Below, piece by piece: positions 32,763 through 42,184 of a DNA stretch of 64,000 nucleotides. The notes below the pieces were generated by a model that saw nothing but the letters and a program-made list of their open reading frames with translations, made no database searches and had not been told where the DNA came from. Source of the DNA: Bdellovibrio sp. GT3 (GTDB lineage: Bacteria > Bdellovibrionota > Bdellovibrionia > Bdellovibrionales > Bdellovibrionaceae); contig NZ_JBBNAD010000004.1 in NCBI RefSeq assembly GCF_037996765.1, positions 1,054,001 through 1,118,000 of the forward strand, read 5' to 3'. Numbering within the stretch: position 1 is the first letter of the stretch; every line of letters begins with the position of its first letter. The position numbers and the translations under genes are program-made.

Positions 32763-33161
32763 CTATATTGTCGTCCACTTTACACAGCGAACTCGGTGAT
32801 TCTTCCCTAAACTGGGTCCATAGGATCCACCTTTTGAAAAGCGATAGACCACTGGCAATCCATCCCCGACCGCAAAGAGCCTGGATTTCGTCCACACAAA
32901 GCGTTCGGGATGTGTTTTGGTTGTCAGATGATCCAACTCCTCTTTGGCAGGCACATCCCACTTCTCAAAGACTTTATCATCACAAGCCACAGTGGTGGTG
33001 TTCGTGACCTCGCAGGGGGACTTCAACTTTTTGCAATACTTATTTGCCTTTTCATAGGGCATCTCTGAAGCAGACAGCGGTGACATCATCAGTACATATT
33101 TGATGGATGCAAAAGAATTACTCGAGACAAACAAAAGCAGAAATAGAACGACAAATCTCAT
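32763..33161 (-). CDS. Small exported protein, DUF1566-like ending
   Basis: The 132-aa product has a signal peptide (ending SNSFAS). The mature part ends with RFSKGGSYGP and RVRCVK, similar to the DUF1566/lectin-like domains that end in 'RCV'. Several cysteines are present. I chose the ATG at 33161, with GGAGG four bases upstream, instead of the in-frame start 18 bases earlier. It runs toward the tRNA. Confidence 0.62.
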   Translation of the reverse strand: MRFVVLFLLLFVSSNSFASIKYVLMMSPLSASEMPYEKANKYCKKLKSPCEVTNTTTVACDDKVFEKWDVPAKEELDHLTTKTHPERFVWTKSRLFAVGDGLPVVYRFSKGGSYGPSLGKNHRVRCVKWTTI

Positions 33162-33247
33162 CGGACCTCCAAATTGCAAAACTAATCTGGAGATCCCTAG
33201 AGGTCATATCGAAATATTTTATGGGAGGTATCTTGTTATTCTTATCG

Positions 33248-33281
33248 AACAACAACGCTCTCTAGAATAGAGCGTTGTTCG
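33248..33281 (-). terminator. Hairpin over the asnS stop codon
   Basis: AACAACGCTCT (33251-33261) and AGAGCGTTGTT (33269-33279) form an 11-bp stem spanning the asnS stop. No clear T-run follows on the minus strand, so termination is unproven. It may also protect or slow the 3' end of the mRNA. Confidence 0.45.
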
Positions 33282-34653
33282 GCGTTCTTGGGAATGGAAT
33301 CACGTCACGGATATTAGTCATCCCCGTCACGTACATCAGCATACGCTCAAAGCCCAAGCCGTATCCTGCGTGTGGGAAACTGCCATAGCGGCGAAGATCA
33401 GTATAGAAAGAATAGTCATTCAAATGCAGACCATGACCCGTCATACGGGATTCCAGGATCTCCAGATTGTCTTCACGTTGGGACCCACCAATGATTTCCC
33501 CGATACCAGGAGCCAACAAGTCCATGGCACGAACAGTCTTACCATCTGCGTTTAGCTTCATGTAGAACGCTTTGATTTCTTTTGGATAATCCGTCACGAA
33601 AACCGGGCGTTTGAAGTGCTCTTCAGCCAGGAATCTTTCATGCTCGGATTGCATGTCGATACCCCACTCAACATTGAACTCAAACTTCTTGCCGGATTTT
33701 TTCAAAATATCGATCGCCTCCGTGTAAGTCACACGGGCAAAGTTGTTGTTCAAAACGTTGTTCAACTTGTCGAACAGGCCTTTTTCGATGAACTGACTAA
33801 AGAATTCCATCTCTTCCGGACATTGTTCCATCACGTAGCGGATGATGTACTTGATCATGTCTTCAGCCAATTCCATATTCGCTGTCAAATCAGCAAAAGC
33901 GATCTCAGGCTCGATCATCCAGAACTCCGCCGCGTGACGGGAGGTGTTTGAATTCTCCGCACGGAACGTTGGACCAAATGTGTAGATATCACGGAAAGCC
34001 GCACAGAATGTTTCACCATTCAACTGGCCTGATACCGTTAAGTTTGTCTCTTTACCGAAGAAATCTTTGGAAGCATCAATCTTGCCATCAGCCGTTTTTG
34101 GTGGATTGTCCAACTTCAATGTTGTTACACGGAACATTTCACCAGCACCTTCAGCATCAGAGCCGGTGATGATCGGAGTGTTCACGTAAACGAAGTTTTG
34201 CTCCTGGAAGAATTTATGAATTGCGTAAGCCAATACCGAACGCACACGGAAAACTGCAGAGAACGTGTTACCACGTGGACGCAAGTGCGCGATCTCGCGC
34301 AGGTACTCGAAGCTGTGACGTTTGTTTTGCAGTGGATATTCCGCAGAAGCTTTTTGAATCACTTCAACTTTGGAAGCCAAAACCTCGAATGATTGACCTG
34401 CTCCTTGGGACTTCACCACTTTACCCGTGACGATGATGGAGCTTGCGATAGAAAGCTTTGCCACGTCAGCAAAGTTTGCCATTTTTTCGTCAAAGACTAC
34501 TTGCACACCTTTAAAGAAAGAGCCGTCATTCAACTCGATAAAGCCAAAGTTTTTTTGGTCACGGATCTTACGAACCCATCCGGACATTTGGATTTCTTTA
34601 TCCAGGTGTTTTTCAGTTTCTCTATAAAGTGATTTAACCAGTGTCGTTTGCAT
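33262..34653 (-). CDS. asnS: Asparaginyl-tRNA synthetase
   Basis: This class IIb synthetase charges tRNA-Asn. An N-terminal OB-fold anticodon-binding domain ([16 protein letters not shown]) precedes the catalytic core. Motif 2 and 3 regions are visible ([19 protein letters not shown] and GLGFERMLM-like). The length (463 aa) is typical. I chose the ATG at 34653; a GTG 15 bases upstream is also in frame. The presence of AsnS suggests direct charging of Asn-tRNA rather than amidation alone. Confidence 0.96.
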   Translation of the reverse strand: MQTTLVKSLYRETEKHLDKEIQMSGWVRKIRDQKNFGFIELNDGSFFKGVQVVFDEKMANFADVAKLSIASSIIVTGKVVKSQGAGQSFEVLASKVEVIQKASAEYPLQNKRHSFEYLREIAHLRPRGNTFSAVFRVRSVLAYAIHKFFQEQNFVYVNTPIITGSDAEGAGEMFRVTTLKLDNPPKTADGKIDASKDFFGKETNLTVSGQLNGETFCAAFRDIYTFGPTFRAENSNTSRHAAEFWMIEPEIAFADLTANMELAEDMIKYIIRYVMEQCPEEMEFFSQFIEKGLFDKLNNVLNNNFARVTYTEAIDILKKSGKKFEFNVEWGIDMQSEHERFLAEEHFKRPVFVTDYPKEIKAFYMKLNADGKTVRAMDLLAPGIGEIIGGSQREDNLEILESRMTGHGLHLNDYSFYTDLRRYGSFPHAGYGLGFERMLMYVTGMTNIRDVIPFPRTPNNALF

Positions 34654-34711
34654 AGAAGGCCCTTTCACAGACTCTCTATGATTATGTATTTTTCGCTATA
34701 AAATCAATATT

Positions 34712-36463
34712 TTAATCGCGAGCCAGCATCTCCCAGTCCGTCAGATTATAACGGCCCAGAATCTCCTGAAGGTGAGAGTTCTTACGGGATTGCGCAAACC
34801 ACTCATCCAAACCCGTACCCAAAACCTGAACCTGGGGGTTTTTCTTAAGGCCCACTAGGACTAGAAAGCTAAAACCGGTGATGGAAGTTGGATGAAGGGT
34901 AAATTGCCCTTTATCGCGAAGCAGATAATAACGGAGAACGTTATAATCTCCCAGCGCCACGTCCATGCGTTTTTGCGCCACGATGCGCACCATTCTTTCA
35001 ACAACGTCGGAGCCTGAAAGCTTATTGATTTTCTGTCCAGAAAACTCAGCCTCAATACGTCCATCCTGAAGTCCGAAGTCAGAATAAATGATTTTCTTAT
35101 TCACCTGGGATTGTCGGTCAAAAATCTGCGGCGCCTTATTGGCTTTATCCAACAGCGCTCCGGTGTAGTTCACCCCCAACTGAGGACCCACGACCAGAAT
35201 ATCATCCATATAACGAACCAGGTATTCCGGCGCGATAATGTAATCTAGCTTGCGATTTTGCAGCCCTTGTTTCAACCGTGCAGTCGTCACATTCTCCAAA
35301 CGCAGCTCAACACCGAGATCGCGAGAGACCTCCCCTAGGATTTCAAAAAGATAACCCGTCCATACACCCGGGGACTTTTCACAAATATACGGACAAAGTG
35401 GAGTCGTCCCAATGCGAATGATGCGCTTCTGATTTCCATCAAATTCCTTTCGCGCCAGAGGGGAGGTGGTTTTCTTTTCTGCTTTTTTGGGAGCAACGGC
35501 TTTGGGCACACCCATCCAGCCTGGATACTCCGCAATATTCTTTTTGGTGATAGGGAACGTGGTGACACGAATCTTGCGTTCAACCGGATTCCCATTTAGC
35601 ACTTTCACAAGCACCCGAACGGATTCACGCCCCAGTTCCCCGCAGAACTGAGCTGAATCAATAACCGTCAAACGATCTTCTCGAATATTCTCAACCGAAG
35701 CAGGGTCCCCATCAAAGGTGGCGTGTCTGATTTCGGTTCTTTTCTTGGCATAAAGTTCTTTGATTATCTCCAAACCACCACCGTCATTGACGGTCAAAAT
35801 CAAATCGACACTGTCTTTCGCTGGAAAATCCTTCAAAAACTTTTTAACGGCTGCCTTGCCTGAATCGGGATCAACCGCCTGATAAACACCAACAACTTCA
35901 AAACGGACATTCTGACTTCTTAAAGAATCAAAAAAACCATCTACCCGCTCCGTGGTTGATGAAACCTGCGGATACTCAAAAACGACAATTCTGATTTTCT
36001 TTTCAGGCTTGAATAAACTTGTGATGAACTGCCCGTTGTCCCGCCCCGCATGGTAATTCGCACTCGTGATAAAGGCAGTCAGATCACCGTTCACGATATA
36101 CTGATCGTAGGCAATGACCGGAATTTTCAACTTATTGGCTTCTTGCAGACCGGAAGCCAGGGCTGAGTTGTCAGTCGGTTGGATGACGATGGCATTCGGC
36201 TTTGTTTTTAAGGCTTGTTGCAATTGATTGACCTGATTTTCAATCCCGGCCCGTCCTTCACCCGCAACATAGGGAGTCACAGTGATGGAGTTTTTTCCTT
36301 TGTTTTCGGTATTATATTTCTGAACCTGCTCTTCGAGGCCTTTGCGCATGGCAACCTGGCCTTCGATTTTCATACTCCAGTATAAAACGGCCACTTTCCA
36401 GTCCTTGGCATGAGCGACTGAAGACATCAGGATAAATATGCAAAGCAAGAATGAGTATTTCAC
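34712..36463 (-). CDS. Fused type I and type II periplasmic binding domains
   Basis: A signal peptide (ending AHAKD) precedes two different binding folds in one 583-aa protein. Residues about 21-310 match the sugar-binding type I fold: an opening strand VAVLYWS, NAIVIQPTDNSAL, PVIAYD and DLILTVNDGGG. A short Lys-rich linker leads to residues about 345-575, which match SBP_bac_3 type II binding proteins (RIIRIGTTPLCPYICEKSPG, GYLFEILGE, KMDVALGDYNV-like). Normally these are separate proteins. No transporter genes adjoin it, so it could be a sensor or scavenger. GTG start. It follows the FlgT-like pair by 39 bases. Confidence 0.78.
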   Translation of the reverse strand: MKYSFLLCIFILMSSVAHAKDWKVAVLYWSMKIEGQVAMRKGLEEQVQKYNTENKGKNSITVTPYVAGEGRAGIENQVNQLQQALKTKPNAIVIQPTDNSALASGLQEANKLKIPVIAYDQYIVNGDLTAFITSANYHAGRDNGQFITSLFKPEKKIRIVVFEYPQVSSTTERVDGFFDSLRSQNVRFEVVGVYQAVDPDSGKAAVKKFLKDFPAKDSVDLILTVNDGGGLEIIKELYAKKRTEIRHATFDGDPASVENIREDRLTVIDSAQFCGELGRESVRVLVKVLNGNPVERKIRVTTFPITKKNIAEYPGWMGVPKAVAPKKAEKKTTSPLARKEFDGNQKRIIRIGTTPLCPYICEKSPGVWTGYLFEILGEVSRDLGVELRLENVTTARLKQGLQNRKLDYIIAPEYLVRYMDDILVVGPQLGVNYTGALLDKANKAPQIFDRQSQVNKKIIYSDFGLQDGRIEAEFSGQKINKLSGSDVVERMVRIVAQKRMDVALGDYNVLRYYLLRDKGQFTLHPTSITGFSFLVLVGLKKNPQVQVLGTGLDEWFAQSRKNSHLQEILGRYNLTDWEMLARD

Positions 36464-36502
36464 GCTTTCATCGTAACCCGAAATATTTTCGAAATACAGG
36501 AA

Positions 36503-37429
36503 TTAATAGATCTCTACGCGGTCGTTTTCTTTAAATCCGGAACCACTATGAATGATGGCAATAGAGCCGTCGGTTCCAAAGTAAGAAATCACTTCAAGCG
36601 TGCCCTTCAATCGACCAGGAGCGCGTCCAATATGCGTCCCACTTTCTGGGTCATAAATGTCATTACCATCCTCGATCACCTTTAGAAGATCACCCATTTC
36701 CAAACCGGAAATCTTGCCAACATTCAGATAAATGCGATCTCCCTGTATTGCAGCAATACGACCTTCCCAGGAAATCTTCTCAAGCGCCGTTAATACCTGC
36801 GGAGAGAAATCCAAAAAAGCATCTTTAACAATAACGTCGATCATATCAGGATTGTTTTGCAAAAACTTGTCAGTCTCCACTCTCTCACCAACTCGAACGC
36901 CTTGGTCTTTAAGAGTGACTGTCTTGATAGTGTTAAAAACTTCCTGACCACTGCGAGCTGTGACAACGCGAACTTGGGCCACGACCTCAAAACCCGTGGT
37001 CATTTGTCGAACAACACCTACGTTGTCAGCACTGCGCTTGACTCGCACATCCAGAACACGACCTTCCAAAACAGCATTGAAACCCAAGGCACCGGCAGCT
37101 TTGGATACTTCAGAAAGTTTATATCCACCTGCGGGGTCCATCATTTTGGTCAAATCAATATTTAGTTCTCGACTGTCCATAGCGATCAACTCGCCTGAAC
37201 GATTTAAATCAGAAATAAAAGCCGCACGAGCACGATCCCGTACACTTTGGGGACGTTTATCTGAGGAATCCAAAAATGGTAGAACCATCAAACGCTTGCG
37301 AGGCGAAGAATCATTCTTATAAGAGACCTGGTTGTCATCACGAACTTCGCGCTGAGGACCGCCACCGCGATCCACCGTCATACATCCCACCATGGACAAA
37401 ACGGCCGTCAAAACCAAAAGCAATCTCAC
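36503..37429 (-). CDS. Lipoprotein, FlgT middle/C-terminal-like
   Basis: The product (308 aa) has a lipoprotein signal (MVGC, Cys16). Residues about 45-215 resemble the CsgG-like/FlgT middle domain (LMVLPFLDSSDKR, AVLEGRVLDVRVKR), and residues about 225-308 the FlgT C-terminal domain (IYLNVGKISGLEMGDLLKV, ENDRVEIY). FlgT forms the H-ring of sheathed flagella in Vibrio. The upstream gene resembles the FlgT N-terminal part, so the pair could be a split version. The start is GTG with GGAGG five bases upstream. Homology is from pattern only. Confidence 0.6.
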   Translation of the reverse strand: MRLLLVLTAVLSMVGCMTVDRGGGPQREVRDDNQVSYKNDSSPRKRLMVLPFLDSSDKRPQSVRDRARAAFISDLNRSGELIAMDSRELNIDLTKMMDPAGGYKLSEVSKAAGALGFNAVLEGRVLDVRVKRSADNVGVVRQMTTGFEVVAQVRVVTARSGQEVFNTIKTVTLKDQGVRVGERVETDKFLQNNPDMIDVIVKDAFLDFSPQVLTALEKISWEGRIAAIQGDRIYLNVGKISGLEMGDLLKVIEDGNDIYDPESGTHIGRAPGRLKGTLEVISYFGTDGSIAIIHSGSGFKENDRVEIY

Positions 37430-37439
37430 CAGAGCCTCC

Positions 37440-38606
37440 TTATTGCGCCAGTTTTAAAACAATTTCTTCGCGATCTTCAGATACTTTAACCAGTTTCTTG
37501 CCATTGACATCCAATGTCTCAAGCTTTGTGGCAAGTTCTGCTGCCGAAGCCGCAGTGTCCACTTCAAAACTGACAGAGTCAGAACTCACCAATCTCTCAC
37601 GAATGTTTTTAACCTGAGTCAATTGGGAGCGAATGCGCTCCTTCAAAGCTTCCATCGAAGGCAACGTATGCTTGCCAGTAACTGTCACGCGAATAACGGA
37701 AGTACCCACGGAACCTCTTTGCCATGCTTCAAACACCTGGGAAGCCAGATCATTGGAAACCGCCTCGGCCACTTCGCGGATTTTTTTATCAACCGCACCC
37801 TCGAAGGAACCTTGCACATCGTAACGACGAGACACATCCGCAATCGGGCGGGCATTGCTTACCTGCAGGGCTGTCATGCGGATCTCAACTTTATAGCCGT
37901 TACCTTTATCCGCTTTACTTAAAAAGATCTGGCCGTCAATCAATACCGGAGCATTGAAGTATTGCGCAAAAAACTGCGCATCATCACCAGCAATTCTTTC
38001 ATTCTGATAACTGCCGGGAACATTGATTCCCAAACCTGATTCGACGGGCTTGATCACATAAAAACCACTTTTCAAAAAAGAACCACGAAGGGCTTCTTCA
38101 ATGGTGCGATTTTGTTTTACCAGAAAGCCTTGATTCTTATCCGAGGACGTCTGCCACCAACGGTAACTGCGTCCTTCAACACGATCCACGACACTGATCA
38201 CCGGCAAAACCACCGGAATGGTGTCGTTTTCGTTCAAAAGTGAATTCACCTGCAAAAGCTGTTTCAGATCCGTCAGCGACACTTTCATGTTCACTGTCAT
38301 CTTGTACTCTTCACCTTCCTGAGTGATCGGTGAAGGCTTCACAAATGGAATATAACGGGGCGAAAGCTTGATCACTTTATTCGCGATCAAGGATTTGTTT
38401 TTGGAGTATCGTTCCTCGCCAATCAGATCCTTGATAACTTCCTCGGAAATTTTTTGCGAAGCTTGGTTTTGAATATCCGCCTTTGCAGCCTGCGGAGTTG
38501 TTTGTTTGGAAGTTCCGGCGAAGTTACGCTCCAGAAGATCCGCTTGTTGTGCAAATACGATAGAAGAAAACATCACGAAGAAAACAATCAAAGATGCAAA
38601 ACGCAT
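37440..38606 (-). CDS. Exported protein, FlgT N-terminal-like / LPP20-like
   Basis: The 388-aa product has a signal peptide (ending IVFAQQ) and then a region with Ala-rich helices and alternating strands (AAKADIQNQASQKI, PRYIPFVKPSPI, YKMTVNMKVSL) like the FlgT/LPP20 N-terminal fold. A second, similarly sized domain follows. It lies five bases after the dnaE stop and ten bases before the FlgT-like lipoprotein gene, which indicates one transcript. AAGGAAA precedes the ATG. A role in an envelope ring or similar assembly is inferred. Confidence 0.55.
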   Translation of the reverse strand: MRFASLIVFFVMFSSIVFAQQADLLERNFAGTSKQTTPQAAKADIQNQASQKISEEVIKDLIGEERYSKNKSLIANKVIKLSPRYIPFVKPSPITQEGEEYKMTVNMKVSLTDLKQLLQVNSLLNENDTIPVVLPVISVVDRVEGRSYRWWQTSSDKNQGFLVKQNRTIEEALRGSFLKSGFYVIKPVESGLGINVPGSYQNERIAGDDAQFFAQYFNAPVLIDGQIFLSKADKGNGYKVEIRMTALQVSNARPIADVSRRYDVQGSFEGAVDKKIREVAEAVSNDLASQVFEAWQRGSVGTSVIRVTVTGKHTLPSMEALKERIRSQLTQVKNIRERLVSSDSVSFEVDTAASAAELATKLETLDVNGKKLVKVSEDREEIVLKLAQ

Positions 38607-38611
38607 TTTCC

Positions 38612-41600
38612 TTACCTCAATTCAATAAAATCCGTTCGTCCAAACAAGGAATGGACGCCTTCAAAGAACTCATTGCTGACATTCACACCGGATATATCGC
38701 CTACTTCCATCATCACACGGCGACGGACGTCGGGTATATCAATTTCCAGACTTACTGCCGTTGGACCGGGATTATCCTTCATCAATAAACTCAAACTCTG
38801 ATAATCCTGGTGCGGAATACGATCCAGCCTAAAGACCATACGTTTGGTTTTCTTTAAAATGTCCTCCAACGGAGACACAGAATCCACCATGATCTTTGCC
38901 ACCCCTTCCTCGACCTCAAGACCACCGCCGATCAACATCGGACGCTCATCTTTCAGCATCTCACCATTCTTGGCGAAAGCATCGGGGAAGATCACCAACT
39001 CCACCGCCCCGGTCAGATCCTCGATCTTACCGAAAGCCATACGAGTTCCTTTTTTCGTGATCAACTCACGCAACTCAGTGATGAGGCCGGCGACGATCAC
39101 GCGCTTTTTCGCAGCATCGCGGTTTTTCCAGTCTTTCTTGGCGGCCTGCATGGCTTCCCATTCAGGTGAACCCTGAGCTGGCATCTGGGCTGGCAAATCC
39201 ACAACTTTACAAGTCGTAAAGATCTCAGATAGTGTATCAAACCCCTTCAACGGGTGATCACTCAGATAGAAACCCAAAACTTCTTTTTCGTAAGCCAGAG
39301 TCGCTGTACGGTTCCAGGATTTTACCTCTTCCAGTTTAACAATAGTTTCTGTAGAAGGCCCCAGATCAAACAATGACGACTGCCCCAGCTCACGGTCTTT
39401 TTGCAAACCTTGAGCTCGATCCAGGAATTTCTGATAACCGCTGATCAACTGATTCCGGTGTGCACCGAACCCATCGAAGGCACCAGCTTTAATCAAACAC
39501 TCGATCACTTTTTTATTTACGCGACGAAGATCGATCGCATTGAAAAATTCATCCAGAGAGTTGAACTTCTTGTCAGGCATGTTTTCACGGGCTTCAACAA
39601 TGGCTTCAACCGCATTTTGCCCAACACCCTTGATCCCGCCCAGACCGAAGTAAACTTCGTCCCCATGGGCACCAAAGAAATATTCCGAGAAATTCACATG
39701 CGGGGATTTAACCGTGATTCCACGCTTTGCCGCATCCTTGGAGTACTTGACGATTTTATCCGTATCAGACAACTCGGTGGAAAGAAGTGCAGCAAAGAAC
39801 TCAACAGGATAGTGGCACTTCAACCAGGCCGTCTGTAACGTAACAACGGAGTAAGCAGCGGCATGGGATTTATTGAAACCGTAATCCGCAAACTTATACA
39901 TCAGATCAAACAACTCAGAAGAACGATCTTTGTTGTGTCCTCTTTCGATCGCACCCTTCATGAAACGTTCACGGTGCTGATCCATCTCCTCTTTGATCTT
40001 CTTACCCATCGCACGACGAAGCATGTCGGCTTCCCCGAGAGAGTAACCGGCGATTCGCGAGGCGATACCCATAACCTGTTCTTGATAAACCATAATCCCG
40101 TAGGTCTCAGACAAGACCTCACGAGTGTCTTCCAGAAGATATTCAACCGGCGCTTTGCCATGCTTACGATCTGTAAAGTCAGGAATATTTGCCATCGGAC
40201 CCGGACGGTACAACGACGTGATCGCAGTGATATCCGCAAATGACGATGGACGGATTTTACGAGTGGCATCGGTGATGCCCTCACCCTCGAACTGGAACAC
40301 CCCTGCGGTATCACCACGTGACATCATTTCAAAGGTGGCCGTATCGGTCATCGGAATCATGCGTGACGTGATCGCCTTGCCACGATTCTTTTTGATATGT
40401 TTCAACGCTATGTTGATGTGAGTCAGCGTCTTCAATCCCAGGAAGTCGAATTTGATCAAACCGATTTTCTCGGCATGCTTCATATCGTATTGAACGACTT
40501 GCTCGCCATCAGCGCCTTTATAAAGCGGCGCGTGTTTCACCAACTGACCATCACCGATGATAACACCGGCCGCATGGATCCCTGCGTTTCGAACCATACC
40601 TTCCACACGCTGTGCAAGATCGATTAAAGTCGCAACCGTTGGATTCATCTCCATCATCTCAGTCAGGCGAGGCTCCATCTCAAGAGACTCTTTCAAACTG
40701 ATCCCCAATTTATCCGGAATCAGCTTTGTCACCTGATCCACTTCAGCGAAAAGCATTCCCAATACGCGACCCACGTCTTTCAGAGCAGCACGAGTCTGCA
40801 ACTTACCGTAGGTGATGATCTGAGAAACTGAAGCCTGACCGTATTTCTCGGTCACATAACGAATCACTTCCTGACGACGATCCTGACAGAAGTCGATATC
40901 GAAGTCGGGCATGGAGATACGTTCCGGATTCAGGAAACGCTCAAACAGAAGGAAATTTGGAAGTGGATCCAAATCCGTAATTTTTAATACATATGCGACC
41001 AGAGAACCCGCACCGGATCCACGACCTGGCCCCACAGGGATGTCGTGATCCTTTGCCCAGCCGATGAAATCCTGGACGATCAAGAAGTAACCGTTGAACC
41101 CCATGCGATCAATGATACCCAGCTCATAATCCAAACGAGCAAAGTAGTCCGGTTTTTTCTCTTCAGGGACAGCCTCCCCGCGTTCTGCAGCCTCTTCAAA
41201 GCGCTGCAACAGGCCTTCTTTTGAACGACGGGCAATGTCTTCTTTCAAAGTCACGCCTTCGTCAGTGGGGAATGTTGGCAAGTGATAAATGGGCTTGCCA
41301 GCGTCGTCCTTAAGTTTGAATTTCACATCGCAGCGCTCGGCGATTTGCAAAGTGTTACTGATGGCCTCTGGAATATCAGAGAACAATTCAACCATTTGCT
41401 CTGGTTTTTTAAAATAAAACTCATCCGTTCCCAAACGGAAACGACCTTCATCACTCAAAGTTTTATTGGTTCCGATACAGATCAATACCTCTTGGGCGAT
41501 CTGATCGTCCTGAGTCATGTAATGAACATCATTACTAGCCACCACAGGGACGCCCGTGATTTTTGAAGCTTCCAAAAGGAAGGGATTGATCTGATCCCAC

Positions 41601-42148
41601 TCTGGAACGCCGGTACGGCACATTTCCAGATACAGACGATCATCAAAGATTTCTTTCAGTTGGCGGATCTTGGCCAGCGCTGCATCCGCGCCTTCTTTCA
41701 TAAAGGCTTCAGCAACCTCACCACGCAGTCCACCCGTCAAACAGATCAAATCAGAATTGTATTCTTTGATAACTTCGTAATCGATACGCGGTTTCCAGTA
41801 AAAACCTTCCTGATAACCGATCGTCGAAAGCTTACAAAGGTTTTGATAACCCTTGGTGTTTTGCGCAAGGAACACCAGACGGCGCGGCCCTTGAGCGACC
41901 TGATCGCGGTCTTGTTTTTTCTCCAAACGCGAACCCGGCGCAAGATATGCATCCAAACCCAATAGTGGTTTTACGTTGTTATCCTTGCAGGCAAAGTAAA
42001 ACTCAACAGCACCAAACATGTTGCCGTTATCTGTTAACGCCGCCGCAGGCATGTTCATGGCAGCCGCTTTTTTTGCGATTGCTTTAACTCGGCAGGCAGC
42101 CTCTAAAAGGGAGTATTCTGAATGGGTGTGCAGATGAACAAAAGACAT
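38612..42148 (-). CDS. dnaE: DNA polymerase III alpha subunit
   Basis: The 1178-aa protein is the replicative polymerase catalytic subunit. It opens with a PHP domain (HLHTHSEYSLLE). The palm contains the catalytic Asp cluster in PDFDIDFCQD and the conserved GPGRGSGAGSLVAY region. A tandem helix-hairpin-helix region (GGIKGVGQNA) and an OB domain (VIVAGLITELRE) follow. The length is typical of DnaE. It appears to head a transcript that continues into the FlgT-like genes. Confidence 0.97.
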   Translation of the reverse strand: MSFVHLHTHSEYSLLEAACRVKAIAKKAAAMNMPAAALTDNGNMFGAVEFYFACKDNNVKPLLGLDAYLAPGSRLEKKQDRDQVAQGPRRLVFLAQNTKGYQNLCKLSTIGYQEGFYWKPRIDYEVIKEYNSDLICLTGGLRGEVAEAFMKEGADAALAKIRQLKEIFDDRLYLEMCRTGVPEWDQINPFLLEASKITGVPVVASNDVHYMTQDDQIAQEVLICIGTNKTLSDEGRFRLGTDEFYFKKPEQMVELFSDIPEAISNTLQIAERCDVKFKLKDDAGKPIYHLPTFPTDEGVTLKEDIARRSKEGLLQRFEEAAERGEAVPEEKKPDYFARLDYELGIIDRMGFNGYFLIVQDFIGWAKDHDIPVGPGRGSGAGSLVAYVLKITDLDPLPNFLLFERFLNPERISMPDFDIDFCQDRRQEVIRYVTEKYGQASVSQIITYGKLQTRAALKDVGRVLGMLFAEVDQVTKLIPDKLGISLKESLEMEPRLTEMMEMNPTVATLIDLAQRVEGMVRNAGIHAAGVIIGDGQLVKHAPLYKGADGEQVVQYDMKHAEKIGLIKFDFLGLKTLTHINIALKHIKKNRGKAITSRMIPMTDTATFEMMSRGDTAGVFQFEGEGITDATRKIRPSSFADITAITSLYRPGPMANIPDFTDRKHGKAPVEYLLEDTREVLSETYGIMVYQEQVMGIASRIAGYSLGEADMLRRAMGKKIKEEMDQHRERFMKGAIERGHNKDRSSELFDLMYKFADYGFNKSHAAAYSVVTLQTAWLKCHYPVEFFAALLSTELSDTDKIVKYSKDAAKRGITVKSPHVNFSEYFFGAHGDEVYFGLGGIKGVGQNAVEAIVEARENMPDKKFNSLDEFFNAIDLRRVNKKVIECLIKAGAFDGFGAHRNQLISGYQKFLDRAQGLQKDRELGQSSLFDLGPSTETIVKLEEVKSWNRTATLAYEKEVLGFYLSDHPLKGFDTLSEIFTTCKVVDLPAQMPAQGSPEWEAMQAAKKDWKNRDAAKKRVIVAGLITELRELITKKGTRMAFGKIEDLTGAVELVIFPDAFAKNGEMLKDERPMLIGGGLEVEEGVAKIMVDSVSPLEDILKKTKRMVFRLDRIPHQDYQSLSLLMKDNPGPTAVSLEIDIPDVRRRVMMEVGDISGVNVSNEFFEGVHSLFGRTDFIELR

Positions 42149-42184
42149 GCTAAATTCATATCTTAGCCACGTCGTTTATTCAAA

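Noticed and set aside
32582-33007. 141-aa plus-strand frame covering the tRNA-Val locus
   Set aside because: It runs through a cloverleaf-perfect tRNA and over the opposite exported-protein gene; the translation has no recognisable feature.
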